Shown: piece by piece, positions 28,220 through 38,427 of the stretch | Layout: each line of letters opens with the position of its first letter | How positions within the stretch are numbered: position 1 is the stretch's first letter | Source of the DNA: Rhodoferax saidenbachensis | GTDB taxonomy: Bacteria; Pseudomonadota; Gammaproteobacteria; Burkholderiales; Burkholderiaceae_C | DNA: 64,000 bases | Direction: 5' to 3' | Assembly: GCF_001955715.1 (NCBI RefSeq) | Contig: NZ_CP019239.1 | Location: forward strand, 2,976,001-3,040,000 | Made by a program: the position numbers and the translations under genes | The notes under the pieces: model-generated | Databases searched by the model: none | What the model was told of the DNA's origin: nothing | Seen by the model: the letters and a program-made list of their open reading frames with translations, nothing else

Positions 28220-29455
28220 TCAACCCATCGCCACAACAGCCTGAAAGAGCGCGCTCAACTCACGTGGCCAGTCACCGCTGCTGTCTACGCCGGTCTGCAC
28301 CAGCACCGTCTGTGTCGGCAGATCAACAAAGACGCGCTGCCCATCGGCACCGTTGAAGTAAGGCTGAGAGCCATCGGCTTTGGCATGCCACATGAAGTTT
28401 TTGTACCCAACACTCTTGCGTCCCGCCATCGCGTCAAAGCGTACTTGCGCATCGACAGCATCCCAACGGCTGTAACTGTCCATCCAGGCGCGGCTGACAA
28501 TCTGTTTGCCATTCATCTCGCCGCGCTGCGCCACCAGTTGGCCCAGACGTGCCCAGTCACGCAGGCGCGCGGCAAAACCGATGCAGTTGAATTCCTGCCC
28601 GGTCGAGTCAGTCAGCCACGTGGCATTCGCCTCGGCGCCCATCGGTATCCACAACTGCTCCTGCGCAAAGGCCGCCAAGCTCTTGCCCGTGACCGCTCGC
28701 AACACCAGGCCCACCGTCAGCGGGCACAACTCGTTGTAGTTAAAACGCGCGCCCGCTGGTTCCAGCCGTTCGTTCCAGCCACGCACCACATTGGCAATGC
28801 TGGAGTTTCCGTTGGTCAGCGCGTTCGGATATATCTGCTGGTTGCTCACCTCGTGCACCACGGCCGCACCGCTCGACATATTCATCAGGTTGCGCAGCGT
28901 GGTCTCGCCATGCAGCGTGCCGGCCAGTGCGGGTACGTATTTGGCGGGGGCATCGTCGAGCGAGGCAATCAGGCCTTTGTCGAGCGCAATGCCTACCAGC
29001 AAAGATGTCACGCTTTTCGACATCGACCAACCCGTCATCCGCATCTCGGCGTTGCGGTCAAAGCGGTATTTCTCGGCCCACACCTCACCGCGTCGCGCGA
29101 TCAGCAGGCCGGTGACCGGCCAGGCATTGAGGTAGTCGTCCACCGTGCGCGACGCAAATCCCCAACGGTAGCGGATGTCGTCACGGTTGCGCTGCACCAG
29201 CGGTAGCTCGGCGCCACACTGCACGGTGTGGTTGGGCAACATGCCCTCAAACCCTCCCGAGTAGTTGCCCACCCGCAGCGCCGGGTAAAACGAAAACCGC
29301 CGCGGACTGCCCCAGCCGGTTGGGTAGCCCGCAGAAGCGCCCCACTTGTCAGCCTGGGCAAAGGCCTGCGGCACACCCAGCAACGCTGGCGCAGCCAGAG
29401 CAGCCACCACAAAGCCGCGGCGATTCACCGGCTCGGCGTATGCAGTGGAATCCAT
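28220..29455 (-). CDS. Serine hydrolase, beta-lactamase/class C family, Tat-exported
   Basis: About 411 residues. The N-terminus has a twin-arginine signal NRRGFVVAALAAPALLG ending near AFA, so export of a folded enzyme is likely. The SxxK catalytic motif is GWSMSKSVTS (~residue 128), and FNYNELCPL supplies the YxN-like motif. The family includes esterases, D-aminopeptidases and 6-aminohexanoate-dimer hydrolases rather than true beta-lactamases; the specific substrate is unknown. The start at 29455 is preferred; ATG 29479 would extend the N-terminus by eight residues. Confidence 0.85.
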   Translation of the reverse strand: MDSTAYAEPVNRRGFVVAALAAPALLGVPQAFAQADKWGASAGYPTGWGSPRRFSFYPALRVGNYSGGFEGMLPNHTVQCGAELPLVQRNRDDIRYRWGFASRTVDDYLNAWPVTGLLIARRGEVWAEKYRFDRNAEMRMTGWSMSKSVTSLLVGIALDKGLIASLDDAPAKYVPALAGTLHGETTLRNLMNMSSGAAVVHEVSNQQIYPNALTNGNSSIANVVRGWNERLEPAGARFNYNELCPLTVGLVLRAVTGKSLAAFAQEQLWIPMGAEANATWLTDSTGQEFNCIGFAARLRDWARLGQLVAQRGEMNGKQIVSRAWMDSYSRWDAVDAQVRFDAMAGRKSVGYKNFMWHAKADGSQPYFNGADGQRVFVDLPTQTVLVQTGVDSSGDWPRELSALFQAVVAMG

Positions 29456-29518
29456 GGGTGAAATTTCAGCGAGGGGCACGCCGCCATTCTAGGCAGGTGC
29501 CCGGTTGGGTACGTCTAC

Positions 29519-30352
29519 TCAGGCCGCCCAGTGCACCACGCCACTCCAGGCCGTGGCCAGCACCACGATGCCGAAGGCGATGCGGTAGTACGCGAAGCTG
29601 TTGAAGCTGTGGGTGGAGATGAACTTGAGCAGCCAGCGCACACACAGCCAGGCGCTGATGAACGAGAACACCAGCCCCACGCCAAACAGTGGCACGTCGG
29701 CCATGCTGAGCAGCGCGCGTTCCTTGTAGAGACTGTAGACCCCCGCACCAATCAGCGTGGGGATGGCCAGAAAGAAAGAGAAGTCGGTGGCCGCCTTGCG
29801 CGAGAGGCCCAGCAACATGCCGCCAATGATGGTGGCGCCGCTGCGGCTGGTGCCGGGCACCATGGCCAGACACTGCACCAGGCCCACCTTCAGCGCGTCA
29901 AGCGCCGTCATGTCGTCCACACTGTGGATGCGCACCGCGGTGCCACCCGCCGCCTGGCGCTTTTCGGCCCACAGGATGATGAAACCGCCGACGATGAAGG
30001 TGGTGGCCACCACGACCGGGGTAAACAAATGTTCCTTGATGACTTTTCCGAACAACAGTCCCAGCACCACTGCCGGCACAAAAGCGATCAGTACGTTCAA
30101 GGAGAACTGTTGTGCTTTTTTCTCGGTGGGCAGGGCCACCAGCGTATCGCGGATCTTTTGCCAATACACCAGGATCACGGCAAAGATGGCGCCGGTCTGA
30201 ATCGCGATGTCAAACACCTTGGCCTTCTCGTCGTCAAAGCCCAGCAGCGCACCCGCCAGGATCAGGTGGCCGGTGCTGGAGATCGGCAAAAACTCGGTCA
30301 GCCCTTCCACCACACCCATGATGGCGGCCTTGGTCAACAACACAATATCCAA
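29519..30352 (-). CDS. uppP: Undecaprenyl-diphosphatase
   Basis: 277 residues with about eight membrane helices. Signature motifs are [17 protein letters not shown] (~16-32) and [13 protein letters not shown] (~165-177), which form the active site. It dephosphorylates undecaprenyl pyrophosphate to recycle the lipid carrier for peptidoglycan and confers some bacitracin tolerance. Single gene, separated from neighbours by repeat-bearing gaps. Confidence 0.95.
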   Translation of the reverse strand: MDIVLLTKAAIMGVVEGLTEFLPISSTGHLILAGALLGFDDEKAKVFDIAIQTGAIFAVILVYWQKIRDTLVALPTEKKAQQFSLNVLIAFVPAVVLGLLFGKVIKEHLFTPVVVATTFIVGGFIILWAEKRQAAGGTAVRIHSVDDMTALDALKVGLVQCLAMVPGTSRSGATIIGGMLLGLSRKAATDFSFFLAIPTLIGAGVYSLYKERALLSMADVPLFGVGLVFSFISAWLCVRWLLKFISTHSFNSFAYYRIAFGIVVLATAWSGVVHWAA

Positions 30353-30401
30353 AATACTCTCCTCAAAATCTCAATAACAAACACCGTTCGGACCGAAGAT
30401 A

Positions 30402-30460
30402 CCGTTCGGGCTGAGCCTGTCGAAGCCCTGGGAGCCCTTCGACAAGCTCAGGGCCAACGG
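30402..30460. repeat. Repeat B, full palindromic copy
   Basis: CCGTTCGGGCTGAGCCTG then TCGAAGCCC and the mirrored CCTTCGACAAGCTCAGGG arm form a long hairpin. It is upstream of uppP. Further complete copies are at 31843, 39264 and 40109. Confidence 0.75.
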
Positions 30461-30484
30461 GTTTAACCCAAATTCACAACGAAA

Positions 30485-30538
30485 CAGGGCTCTAGCCCTT
30501 ATACAGATTGCGCAAGCAGCTCACTTATTTATAGCGTT
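30485..30538 (-). repeat. Repeat A copy 5 (intergenic)
   Basis: Minus-strand reading gives GAGCTGCTTGCGCAATC and AAGGGCTAGAGCCCTGTTT. It lies immediately after the ABC permease stop and next to repeat B. Confidence 0.7.
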
Positions 30539-30547
30539 TGACACGCC

Positions 30548-31779
<1,232 letters not shown>

Positions 31780-31783
<4 letters not shown>

Positions 31784-32688
31784 GCGCCTACCTCTCTCCG
31801 TGCGCCCTGAACGCCATCCCGGTCGGGCTGAGCTTGATTACCCCGTTCGGACTGAGCCTGTCGAAGCCCTTCGACAAGCTCAGGGCGAACGGAGTTTGCA
31901 TCAGGGCTTGCATCAGCCTGAACGGTAGAAGGTTCAACGCGAACGGAGTGGGAGTCCACATGCACGGGCTGCAACACGTCTTCCACAATGTGCCCATCCT
32001 TGAACACGAGACGGCGCCGCGCCCAGGCCGCAATGTCGGCTTCGTGGGTCACCAGCACCACGGTCATGCCCTGCTGGTTCAGTTCGGTCAGCAGCCGCAT
32101 GATGTCTTCACTGGTCTGCGAATCCAGCGCACCCGTGGGTTCGTCGGCCAGTATCAGTTGCGGGCTGTTCACCAACGCGCGCGCAATCGCCACGCGCTGT
32201 TGTTGCCCGCCCGAGAGTTCGGCCGGTGTGTGGTCCAGGCGCTCGCCCAGGCCCACGCGCTGCAGCGCGGCACGCGCGCGGGTCTTGCGCGTGGGGCCAT
32301 CCACATTGCCGTAGACCATGGGCAGTTCCACGTTTTCCAGCGCGCTGGTGCGTGGCAGCAGGTTGAACTGCTGAAACACAAACCCAATGCGCCGGTTGCG
32401 GATGGACGCCAACTGGTCCGCCCCCATGCCCTGCACCGCTTCACCGGCCAGGTGGTAGCTGCCCTCGGTGGGCAAATCCAGACAACCCAGAATGTTCATC
32501 AGCGTGGATTTGCCCGAGCCCGACGCACCCATGATGGCGACAAACTCACCCTCGGTGATCTGCAGCGACACATCACGCAGCGCGTGCACCGTCTGGCCAT
32601 CGCCCGCGCGCAGTTGCGCAGGTGTGCCCATGCGGTAAGTCTTGCGCAGGTTACGCGCGTCAATCAACACGCTGCCAGAGGTTTGCAT
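31780..32688 (-). CDS. MacB-type ABC transporter ATP-binding protein with repeat-derived tail
   Basis: About 302 residues. Walker A GASGSGKSTLMN, Q-loop FQQFNLLP, signature [15 protein letters not shown] and Walker B LILADEPTGALD are complete. The domain should end near residue 230 after the FKDGHIVED segment; the last ~70 residues are non-conserved and include repeat B (31843-31892) translated as SVRPELVEGLRQAQSERG. The start at 32688 lies 1 bp after the adaptor stop; the longer frame to 32745 would overlap it. The ATPase powers the MacAB-like exporter. Confidence 0.9.
31843..31892. repeat. Repeat B, full copy inside the ATPase coding sequence
   Basis: CCGTTCGGACTGAGCCTG, TCGAAGCCC and the inverted arm CTTCGACAAGCTCAGGGCG, ending GAACGG, give a near-perfect palindrome within the 3' end of the ATP-binding protein gene. 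Parts of the same sequence (GCGAACGG, AACGGTAG) recur nearby at ~31918-31950. Confidence 0.75.
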
Positions 32689-32689
32689 A

Positions 32690-34282
32690 TCAGAACGGTG
32701 GCCGTGGCGCGGCCTTGACCGGCGCACCGGCGGTCTTGGTGCCAACGATCAACTCCGTGCCTTCCTTCAGCTCGCTGTTGGCCGCATTGGGCCCCAGCAG
32801 CAGTTCGGTCGTGCTGCCGTCGCTCACACCCAGACGCACATTGAGCGCTTTGGGTTTGCCGCTCGTGTCCAGCACATAGACGCGCCCACGCGTCACGGTG
32901 CGGCCAGCCGACTCGGCGGCCATAGCGGCGTAACGCGTCTTTTGCTCAGGCGTCAGCACATCGGCAATACGCAAGCGGATATCGGCCATGAGTTTGTCGC
33001 GCGCCTTGGGGCGCTCCTCGGCGCTCAGGTCGCGCAGTTGGCCAAACTTGGGCCGTGTCTCGACAAAGATAGCGTCCACACGCGCGGCCTGCTCGGTGTT
33101 GAGCTGCAGGTCGGCCACCAGGCGGTTGCGCATCTCATTGCCACCACCGGATTGCGCAGTGGCAACGGGCGCACTGGCGGCCACCGCAGGGGCAGAGGCC
33201 GCTGCAGCCGGTCCCACTGCAGGTGCCTCAGGCGGCTCCACGCCAGCAATCCGCATGCGCAGCGCCGCGTTGGGCACCTTGAGCACGCTTTCGCGCTGGT
33301 CGGTCACCACACGCACATTGGCCGTCATGCCGGGCAGCAGGCGCCCGCCCACGTTGGAGAAACCGATGATGGCCACATAGGTCACCACGTTGGCCACATT
33401 GGTCGCGGCCTTGCGCACCTGGCGAATCTCGCCCTCAAAAGTCTGACCCGGGAAAGCGTCCACCGTGAAACTGGCCTTCTGCCCATTGCGCAGGCGGCCC
33501 ACGTCACTCTCGTCGATGCTGGCCTCCACCTGCATGTCCGACAGGTTTTGCGCAATCACAAACAGCTCCGGCGCCTGCAGGCTGCTAGCCACGGTCTGGC
33601 CGCGCTCGATGGCGCGTTTGATGACGATGCCGTTCACCGGCGAGGTGATGCGTGTGCGCGCCAGGTCAATGCGCGCCTGCGCCAGCGTGGACTGGCGCTG
33701 CGCCACATTGGCCTGGGCCGACTTCACCTGCGCCTGCGCCACACCCACCTGGGCTTCCACCGCCTTCAGCGCCTCGTTGCTGGTGTTGACCAGCGCCCGG
33801 GATTTGTCGGCCTCGCTCTGGGCGATGAACCCCTTGCCCACCAACATCAGGTTGCGTTCATGCGTGCGGCGGGCTTCGTCCAGGTCCACCTGGGCGCGCG
33901 ACACCTGGGCCCCGCTGGCGACCAGATTGGCCTGGGCCGTCAGCACGGCGGCGCTGGCAGCGTCCACATCGGCCTGGGCCGAGCGCACGCGGTATTCAAA
34001 CGTGTCGGGGTCAATCTGCGCCAGCAACTGACCGGCCTTGACCTCGGTGTTGAAGTCGACAAACAGATCACGGATCTGGCCGCTGACCTGCGTGCCCACC
34101 GACACCTGCGACACCGGGCTCACATTGCCGCTGGCCGCCACGCTGGCCTGCAGGCTGCCGCGTGCCAGCGGTGCGGTGCGGTACTGCACGGCATCGGCCG
34201 CATCGCGCTGGCTCCACCACCAGGCCCCGAGCGCCGCCACCACCAAAGCCACACCGGCGGCCATCACGTAATTTCTTTTCAT
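32690..34282 (-). CDS. MacA-type periplasmic adaptor with inserted helical (LTXXQ-like) segment
   Basis: 530 residues, much longer than E. coli MacA (~370). The N-terminal anchor MKRNYVMAAGVALVVAALG is followed by a lipoyl half (ASGNVSPVSQVSVGTQVSGQI), a coiled coil (~90-170) and beta-barrel parts. At ~380-455 an extra helical segment occurs (LNTEQAARVDAIF, LTPEQKTRYAAM) after an Ala/Pro-rich linker, reminiscent of Spy/CpxP LTXXQ motifs. The adaptor fold resumes with GRVYVLDTSGKPKALNVRLG. First gene of the adaptor-ATPase-permease operon. Confidence 0.88.
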   Translation of the reverse strand: MKRNYVMAAGVALVVAALGAWWWSQRDAADAVQYRTAPLARGSLQASVAASGNVSPVSQVSVGTQVSGQIRDLFVDFNTEVKAGQLLAQIDPDTFEYRVRSAQADVDAASAAVLTAQANLVASGAQVSRAQVDLDEARRTHERNLMLVGKGFIAQSEADKSRALVNTSNEALKAVEAQVGVAQAQVKSAQANVAQRQSTLAQARIDLARTRITSPVNGIVIKRAIERGQTVASSLQAPELFVIAQNLSDMQVEASIDESDVGRLRNGQKASFTVDAFPGQTFEGEIRQVRKAATNVANVVTYVAIIGFSNVGGRLLPGMTANVRVVTDQRESVLKVPNAALRMRIAGVEPPEAPAVGPAAAASAPAVAASAPVATAQSGGGNEMRNRLVADLQLNTEQAARVDAIFVETRPKFGQLRDLSAEERPKARDKLMADIRLRIADVLTPEQKTRYAAMAAESAGRTVTRGRVYVLDTSGKPKALNVRLGVSDGSTTELLLGPNAANSELKEGTELIVGTKTAGAPVKAAPRPPF

Positions 34283-34453
34283 GCCCCGATTCTAGAAACC
34301 CCGCATGACCCTCCTGTTTCACCGGTGTAAAGCGCCACCGTTCACGCCACCTGGCTGCATTTCGCACCGCGCCTCCTGCATTTGGTCGCAAAGTGCTGTC
34401 GCCGCCACCGCCCCACGGGCACAGTCCGCCTATCGCCGCACCGGAGCCACCCC

Positions 34454-34867
34454 ATGCAACTCACACCCGTCATCGCCATCCACATGACCGCCGCCCTGGG
34501 CGCGCTCGTCGTCGGCCCAATCGCCCTGTGGGCGCGCAAGGGCAACACCCAGCGCCCCAAGCTGCACCGCGCGTTTGGTTACGCCTGGGTCACGCTGATG
34601 CTGATCACCGCCGTTTCAGCGCTGTTTATCCGTGACTTTGAAATGGTGAATATCGCCGGTTATTCCCCCATCCACCTGTTCATCCCCGTCGTGCTGTTCG
34701 GCCTGTTTGGTGCGTTCTGGTTCCTCGCCCGCAGCAACATCGCCGGCCACCGCAAGACCATGCGGGGCCTGTACTTCGGTGCCTGCATAGGGGCCGGTGC
34801 CTTCACGCTGCTGCCCGACCGCGCCCTGGGCCAACTGGTCTGGCACGACTGGCTGGCGCTGGTCTGA
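34454..34867 (+). CDS. DUF2306-type small membrane protein
   Basis: 137 residues with four predicted membrane helices and the segment GPIALWARKGNTQRPKLHRA followed by FGYAWVTLM typical of DUF2306/YesK-like proteins. The function is unknown. The start at 34454 is chosen because the 24 residues encoded upstream are not membrane-like. It is the first of three close small plus-strand genes, opposite to the MacA-type gene. Confidence 0.7.
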   Translation: MQLTPVIAIHMTAALGALVVGPIALWARKGNTQRPKLHRAFGYAWVTLMLITAVSALFIRDFEMVNIAGYSPIHLFIPVVLFGLFGAFWFLARSNIAGHRKTMRGLYFGACIGAGAFTLLPDRALGQLVWHDWLALV

Positions 34868-34906
34868 TTGCTTCACCACCCGTCTTTCTCTTTCCAAGGA
34901 AAAAAC

Positions 34907-35431
34907 ATGATCACGCAAATCCTTCTTCACACCCCCGCCTGGGTATGGGGCCTGCTGGCCGTCCTGCTGGCACTGGGCTTCACGCAAACCCGCTCGGGCC
35001 TGGTGGGCCTGCCGCGCATCACCTTCATGCCGCTCGCGATGGTGGCGCTGTCCGCGTATGGCACGGTGTCGGCGTTTGGCGCCACGCCCGGCGTGCTGCT
35101 GGCCTGGCTGGTGGGTGCCGCCCTGCTGGCCACCTTCATCACACTGCGCCCACTGCCCGCGGGTACGCGTTTTGACACCGCCACGCAAAACCTCTTTGTG
35201 CCCGGCAGCTGGACCCCCATGGCGCTGATCCTGGGCATCTTTTGCACCAAGTACTTTGTGGGTGTGGACACCGCCCTGCACCCCGCGCTGCCGCATGACA
35301 GTGCCTTCACGCTGGGCTTTGCCGCGCTGTACGGCGCCTTCAGCGGCACCTTTGCCGCACGGGCCGCCCGCCTGCTGCGCCTGGCGCTGCTGGAACGCAA
35401 CAACCTTTCCGCCACTCCTTTGACCGCCTAA
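34907..35431 (+). CDS. Hypothetical membrane protein
   Basis: 174 residues with four to five hydrophobic segments, beginning MITQILLHTPAWVWGLLAVL. Preceded by AAGGA at a good distance. It resembles short integral-membrane proteins of the DUF6622 kind (QTRSGLVGLPRITFMPLAM), but I do not recognise a function. It is 39 bp after the DUF2306 gene and 15 bp before the 2TM gene, so co-expression is likely. Confidence 0.7.
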   Translation: MITQILLHTPAWVWGLLAVLLALGFTQTRSGLVGLPRITFMPLAMVALSAYGTVSAFGATPGVLLAWLVGAALLATFITLRPLPAGTRFDTATQNLFVPGSWTPMALILGIFCTKYFVGVDTALHPALPHDSAFTLGFAALYGAFSGTFAARAARLLRLALLERNNLSATPLTA

Positions 35432-35446
35432 CCCCAGGAGCCCACC

Positions 35447-35734
35447 ATGCACACCACCCTCAATGTCGACGAAGCCGAACAACTGGCCCGCAAACGCGCG
35501 GGCGCCAAACTGGGCTGGATCACCCACGCCACGGTCTACCTGCTGGTCAACGCCCTGGTGCTGCTGACGGGCTGGAGCGGCCACCACGGACACGGCTTTC
35601 CCATCCTGGGCTGGGGCCTGGCGCTGCTAATCCACGGCGCGGTGGTCTTCCTGGCCGCACCGGGCGACGCACTGCATGACCGCCTGCTGCAACGCGAGCG
35701 TGCCCGCCTGCAGGGCCGTCTGGACCCCTGGTAA
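35447..35734 (+). CDS. 2TM-domain protein, paralogue 1
   Basis: 95 residues: an N-terminal charged helix (EAEQLARKRAGAKLGW), two membrane helices separated by a short loop, and a C-terminal Arg/Glu-rich helix (LLQRERARLQG). This is the 2TM domain pattern often found near LytTR regulators. A close paralogue is at 37068-37364, just upstream of a LytS kinase. Shine-Dalgarno CAGGAG precedes the ATG. The MITE at 35741 begins 7 bp after its stop. Confidence 0.8.
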   Translation: MHTTLNVDEAEQLARKRAGAKLGWITHATVYLLVNALVLLTGWSGHHGHGFPILGWGLALLIHGAVVFLAAPGDALHDRLLQRERARLQGRLDPW

Positions 35735-35740
35735 GGGCTA

Positions 35741-36006
35741 GGGCCTGTTCACACCAATTTCCCGAGATGCGTTGCGGATCAAAAATGTCATGCGCAAGGC
35801 GCGAAACGCAGCCGGGGTATCCCCCCGGCAAGGCTTCGCAACGCCGCGCATGGCCTTTTTGGCCGCAACCCGTAGGGAACGGGGTGCAAACAGCGCCACT
35901 CGTTGTTGCACTCCTAGCCAAGACGGCCAGTCTTGGCGTCGTCCTGCGCCTAGATTGGCGCTGTTTTAACCACGTTCGCACTCGGGAAATTAGTATGAAC
36001 AGGCCC
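35741..36006. mobile_element. MITE with 27-bp terminal inverted repeats and TA target duplication
   Basis: The left end reads GGGCCTGTTCACACCAATTT then CCCGAG, and the right end is its reverse complement with two or so mismatches (CTCGGGAAATTAGTATG then AACAGGCCC). TA flanks both sides (35739-35740 and 36007-36008), as expected for IS630/Tc1-type targets. The 266-bp interior carries no transposase. It separates the 2TM gene from the hydrolase and removes the latter's native upstream region. Confidence 0.8.
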
Positions 36007-36012
36007 TACCCC

Positions 36013-37056
36013 ATGCGCCGTTTGCAACTCCCTGCCATCGCAACGCTGTGCCTGTGGGCCTGCCAAAGCTGGGCCGGCATGGGCCTGACGGAACTGCCCG
36101 CCATGGATACCGAAGGCCCCGTCACCTTGATGTACCCCAGCGCCGCCGCCCACCAGACCGTACAGCGCGGCCCCTACACCCTGCAGGCCGCGCCAGACGC
36201 TGCGCCCCAACGTGGCAATGGCCGCCTGATCGTGTTGTCGCACGGCTCCGGTGGTGCGCCCTGGGTGCATACCGCCCTGGCCCGGCACCTGGTGGAAGCG
36301 GGCTACACCGTGGCCTTTCCCGAGCATGTGGGCGACAACTGGCACGACACCCGCAACGTCGGCCCCGTGAGCTGGCAGCGCCGCCCGCTGGAGGTCTCCC
36401 ATGCCATCGACGCCGTGGCGCAGGACCCGCGCTTTGCACCACTGCTGGATTTCACCCAGGTGGGCATGTGGGGCATGTCGGCCGGTGGCCACACCGCCCT
36501 CACGCTGGCAGGCGGCCGCTGGTCCAGCGCCCAGCTCCTGGCCCATTGCGAAACCCATCTGGCCGATGACTTTGCCACCTGTACCGGCGGCATCACGCGG
36601 CTGGACGGTGGACTGCTGGACGGCCTGAAAAAAGCCATTGCCCGGGTACTGATCCGCTGGCATCTGCGCGACACCCAGTGGCACCAGCACACCGACCCAC
36701 GCATTCGCGCCGTGGTCGCCGGTGTGCCCTTTGCGGTGGACTTTGATCTCGCCAGCTTGACCCAACCGGTTGTGCCTCTGGGCCTGATACAAGCGCAGAG
36801 TGACGCTTGGCTGCTGCCCACTTTCCACAGTGGCCCGGTGATCGCGGCCTGCCGCAGTTGCGAAACCCTGGCTGACCTGCCACGGGCAGGCCACGGCGCG
36901 CTGCTGGAGCCGCTGCCGGTGAACCCACCCGGCTGGCTGGTGCCCCTGCTGGCCGATGCACCCGATTTCGACCGTGCCACGACCCTGGCCGATCTGTACC
37001 CGCGCGTCAGCGCGTTCTTCGATCGCCACCTACTTGCCACAGCGGCCAAGCCCTAG
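36013..37056 (+). CDS. Exported alpha/beta hydrolase (dienelactone hydrolase-like)
   Basis: About 347 residues from ATG 36013, with a signal peptide (MRRLQLPAIATLCLWACQSW, cut after AG), so periplasmic or lipoprotein-like. A family-type SHGSGG segment and the nucleophile motif GMSAGGH are visible; AGHGALL near the end could give the His. The gene sits directly against the MITE: an alternative ATG at 35995 lies inside the right terminal repeat, with GGGAAA upstream of it, and may now be used as start. Substrate unknown. Confidence 0.8.
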   Translation: MRRLQLPAIATLCLWACQSWAGMGLTELPAMDTEGPVTLMYPSAAAHQTVQRGPYTLQAAPDAAPQRGNGRLIVLSHGSGGAPWVHTALARHLVEAGYTVAFPEHVGDNWHDTRNVGPVSWQRRPLEVSHAIDAVAQDPRFAPLLDFTQVGMWGMSAGGHTALTLAGGRWSSAQLLAHCETHLADDFATCTGGITRLDGGLLDGLKKAIARVLIRWHLRDTQWHQHTDPRIRAVVAGVPFAVDFDLASLTQPVVPLGLIQAQSDAWLLPTFHSGPVIAACRSCETLADLPRAGHGALLEPLPVNPPGWLVPLLADAPDFDRATTLADLYPRVSAFFDRHLLATAAKP

Positions 37057-37067
37057 AATAAAACCAC

Positions 37068-37364
37068 ATGCACACCCCTCTGCCCCCCGAAGAAATCGAA
37101 CGCCTCGCGCGCAAGCGTGCCGGTGCCAAACTGGGCTGGTACATCCACGCCACGGTGTATGTGCTGGTCAACCTGCTGATCTTCTCGATGTCGCACTACG
37201 CTTTTGGCACACGGCCCTGGTCGCTGGGTCCGCTGCTGGGCTGGGGCATGGGTCTGGTGCTGCACGGCGTGTCGGTCTTTGTGCTGGGCACCGGCAGCGG
37301 CATACGTGAACGCATGGTGCAGCGCGAACGCGAGCGCCTGGAGCGTGCGCAGCGCGGGCCCTGA
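37068..37364 (+). CDS. 2TM-domain protein, paralogue 2
   Basis: 98 residues, same layout as 35447-35734: ERLARKRAGAKLGWYIHATV, two membrane helices and a charged C-terminal ERERLERAQRG helix. It is 11 bp after the hydrolase and 19 bp before the LytS-type kinase, so it belongs to that operon. 2TM domains often accompany LytTR systems and may act as membrane partners; that role is inferred. Confidence 0.82.
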   Translation: MHTPLPPEEIERLARKRAGAKLGWYIHATVYVLVNLLIFSMSHYAFGTRPWSLGPLLGWGMGLVLHGVSVFVLGTGSGIRERMVQRERERLERAQRGP

Positions 37365-37383
37365 GCAGCGCGGACCATAAGCC

Positions 37384-38427
37384 ATGCGCATTGACTGGAT
37401 CTCCAAGCTGCAGCACCTGCTGCAGGTGCTGGGCTTTTGCCTGGCGATAGCGGCCATCCAGGTGGCTTTTCTGCCGGACCGGCCCTATGGCCCACCTGCC
37501 ACGTATTCCCTGTTCATCGGCCTGTTCACCTGGGCCATCATTGACTTGGGCCGCCACCTGTTTCCATCGGCACAAGAGACCGGCTGGCCCAACGGCCTCA
37601 CCGGACTGGCATTGGTACTGGGCGGCATTGTGGTCGGGTACATGCTGGGCAATCTGGTAGCCGACTTGCTGTGCCGCACGTTTGACCTGTACCACGGCAC
37701 GCCCAAGATGGACCGCGCCACCGAGCTGCGCAACAGCGTGCTAATCACCGGCATGGCCGGTGTGGTGGGCAGCTACTACTTCTACGCCCTCAACAAAAGC
37801 GCCTACCTGGAACGCAAGATGGCGGAAGCACGCCACCAGGCCTCGGAGTCGCGCCTCAAGCTGCTGGAAACGCAGCTCGAACCCCACATGCTGTTCAACA
37901 CCCTGGCCAACCTGCGCGCGCTGATCGCCGTGGACCCGGCCCGTGCGCAGACCATGCTGGACCACATGATTGCTTACCTGCGCGCCACGCTCAGCGCCTC
38001 ACGCACCGGCACCCACACGCTGGAGCAGGAGTTCGCCCGCCTGGCCGACTACCTGGCGCTCATGGCCATACGCATGGGTCCGCGCTTGCAGTACACGCTG
38101 GAGCTACCCGACACCCTGCAGGCCCTGCCCGTGCCGCCGCTGCTGCTGCAGCCGCTGGTGGAAAACAGCATCCGCCACGGGCTGGAGCCCAAGGTCGAGG
38201 GCGGCCGCATCACCGTGCGCGCCCAGAGCGACGGCACCACCGTCACGCTGGAGGTCGAAGACACCGGCCTGGGCCTGGGCGCCCCCGATCCCGATGGCAG
38301 CCGCTTTGGCCTGGCCCAGGTGCGCGAACGCCTGGCCACCGTCTACGGTGCGGCGGGTACTATCAATTTGGTAGCTGGTCACGCAGGCGGGGTGAGGGCT
38401 AGCATCACTTTTCCCTTGAAAACATGA
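37384..38427 (+). CDS. LytS-type membrane sensor histidine kinase
   Basis: 347 residues. Four membrane helices (~15-145) precede a His_kinase domain with phospho-His in LEPHMLFNTLANLRAL (~159-174) and a HATPase with PLVENSIRHGLEP and RFGLAQVRERL. The C-terminal end overlaps repeat A (38358-38410). It overlaps the regulator gene by 4 bp (ATGA), so the two form one system. The signal is unknown. Confidence 0.9.
   Translation: MRIDWISKLQHLLQVLGFCLAIAAIQVAFLPDRPYGPPATYSLFIGLFTWAIIDLGRHLFPSAQETGWPNGLTGLALVLGGIVVGYMLGNLVADLLCRTFDLYHGTPKMDRATELRNSVLITGMAGVVGSYYFYALNKSAYLERKMAEARHQASESRLKLLETQLEPHMLFNTLANLRALIAVDPARAQTMLDHMIAYLRATLSASRTGTHTLEQEFARLADYLALMAIRMGPRLQYTLELPDTLQALPVPPLLLQPLVENSIRHGLEPKVEGGRITVRAQSDGTTVTLEVEDTGLGLGAPDPDGSRFGLAQVRERLATVYGAAGTINLVAGHAGGVRASITFPLKT
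38358..38410 (+). repeat. Repeat A copy 6, in frame at the 3' end of the LytS kinase
   Basis: TATCAATTTGGTAGCTGG, then CACGCAGGCGGGGTGAGGG and CTAGCATCACTT matches repeat A loosely. It encodes the last ~20 residues (TINLVAGHAGGVRASIT). Confidence 0.5.

Noticed and set aside
28220..29455. Serine hydrolase as an antibiotic beta-lactamase
   Set aside because: SxxK is present but the protein resembles class C-like esterases with a Tat signal; no evidence for resistance activity.
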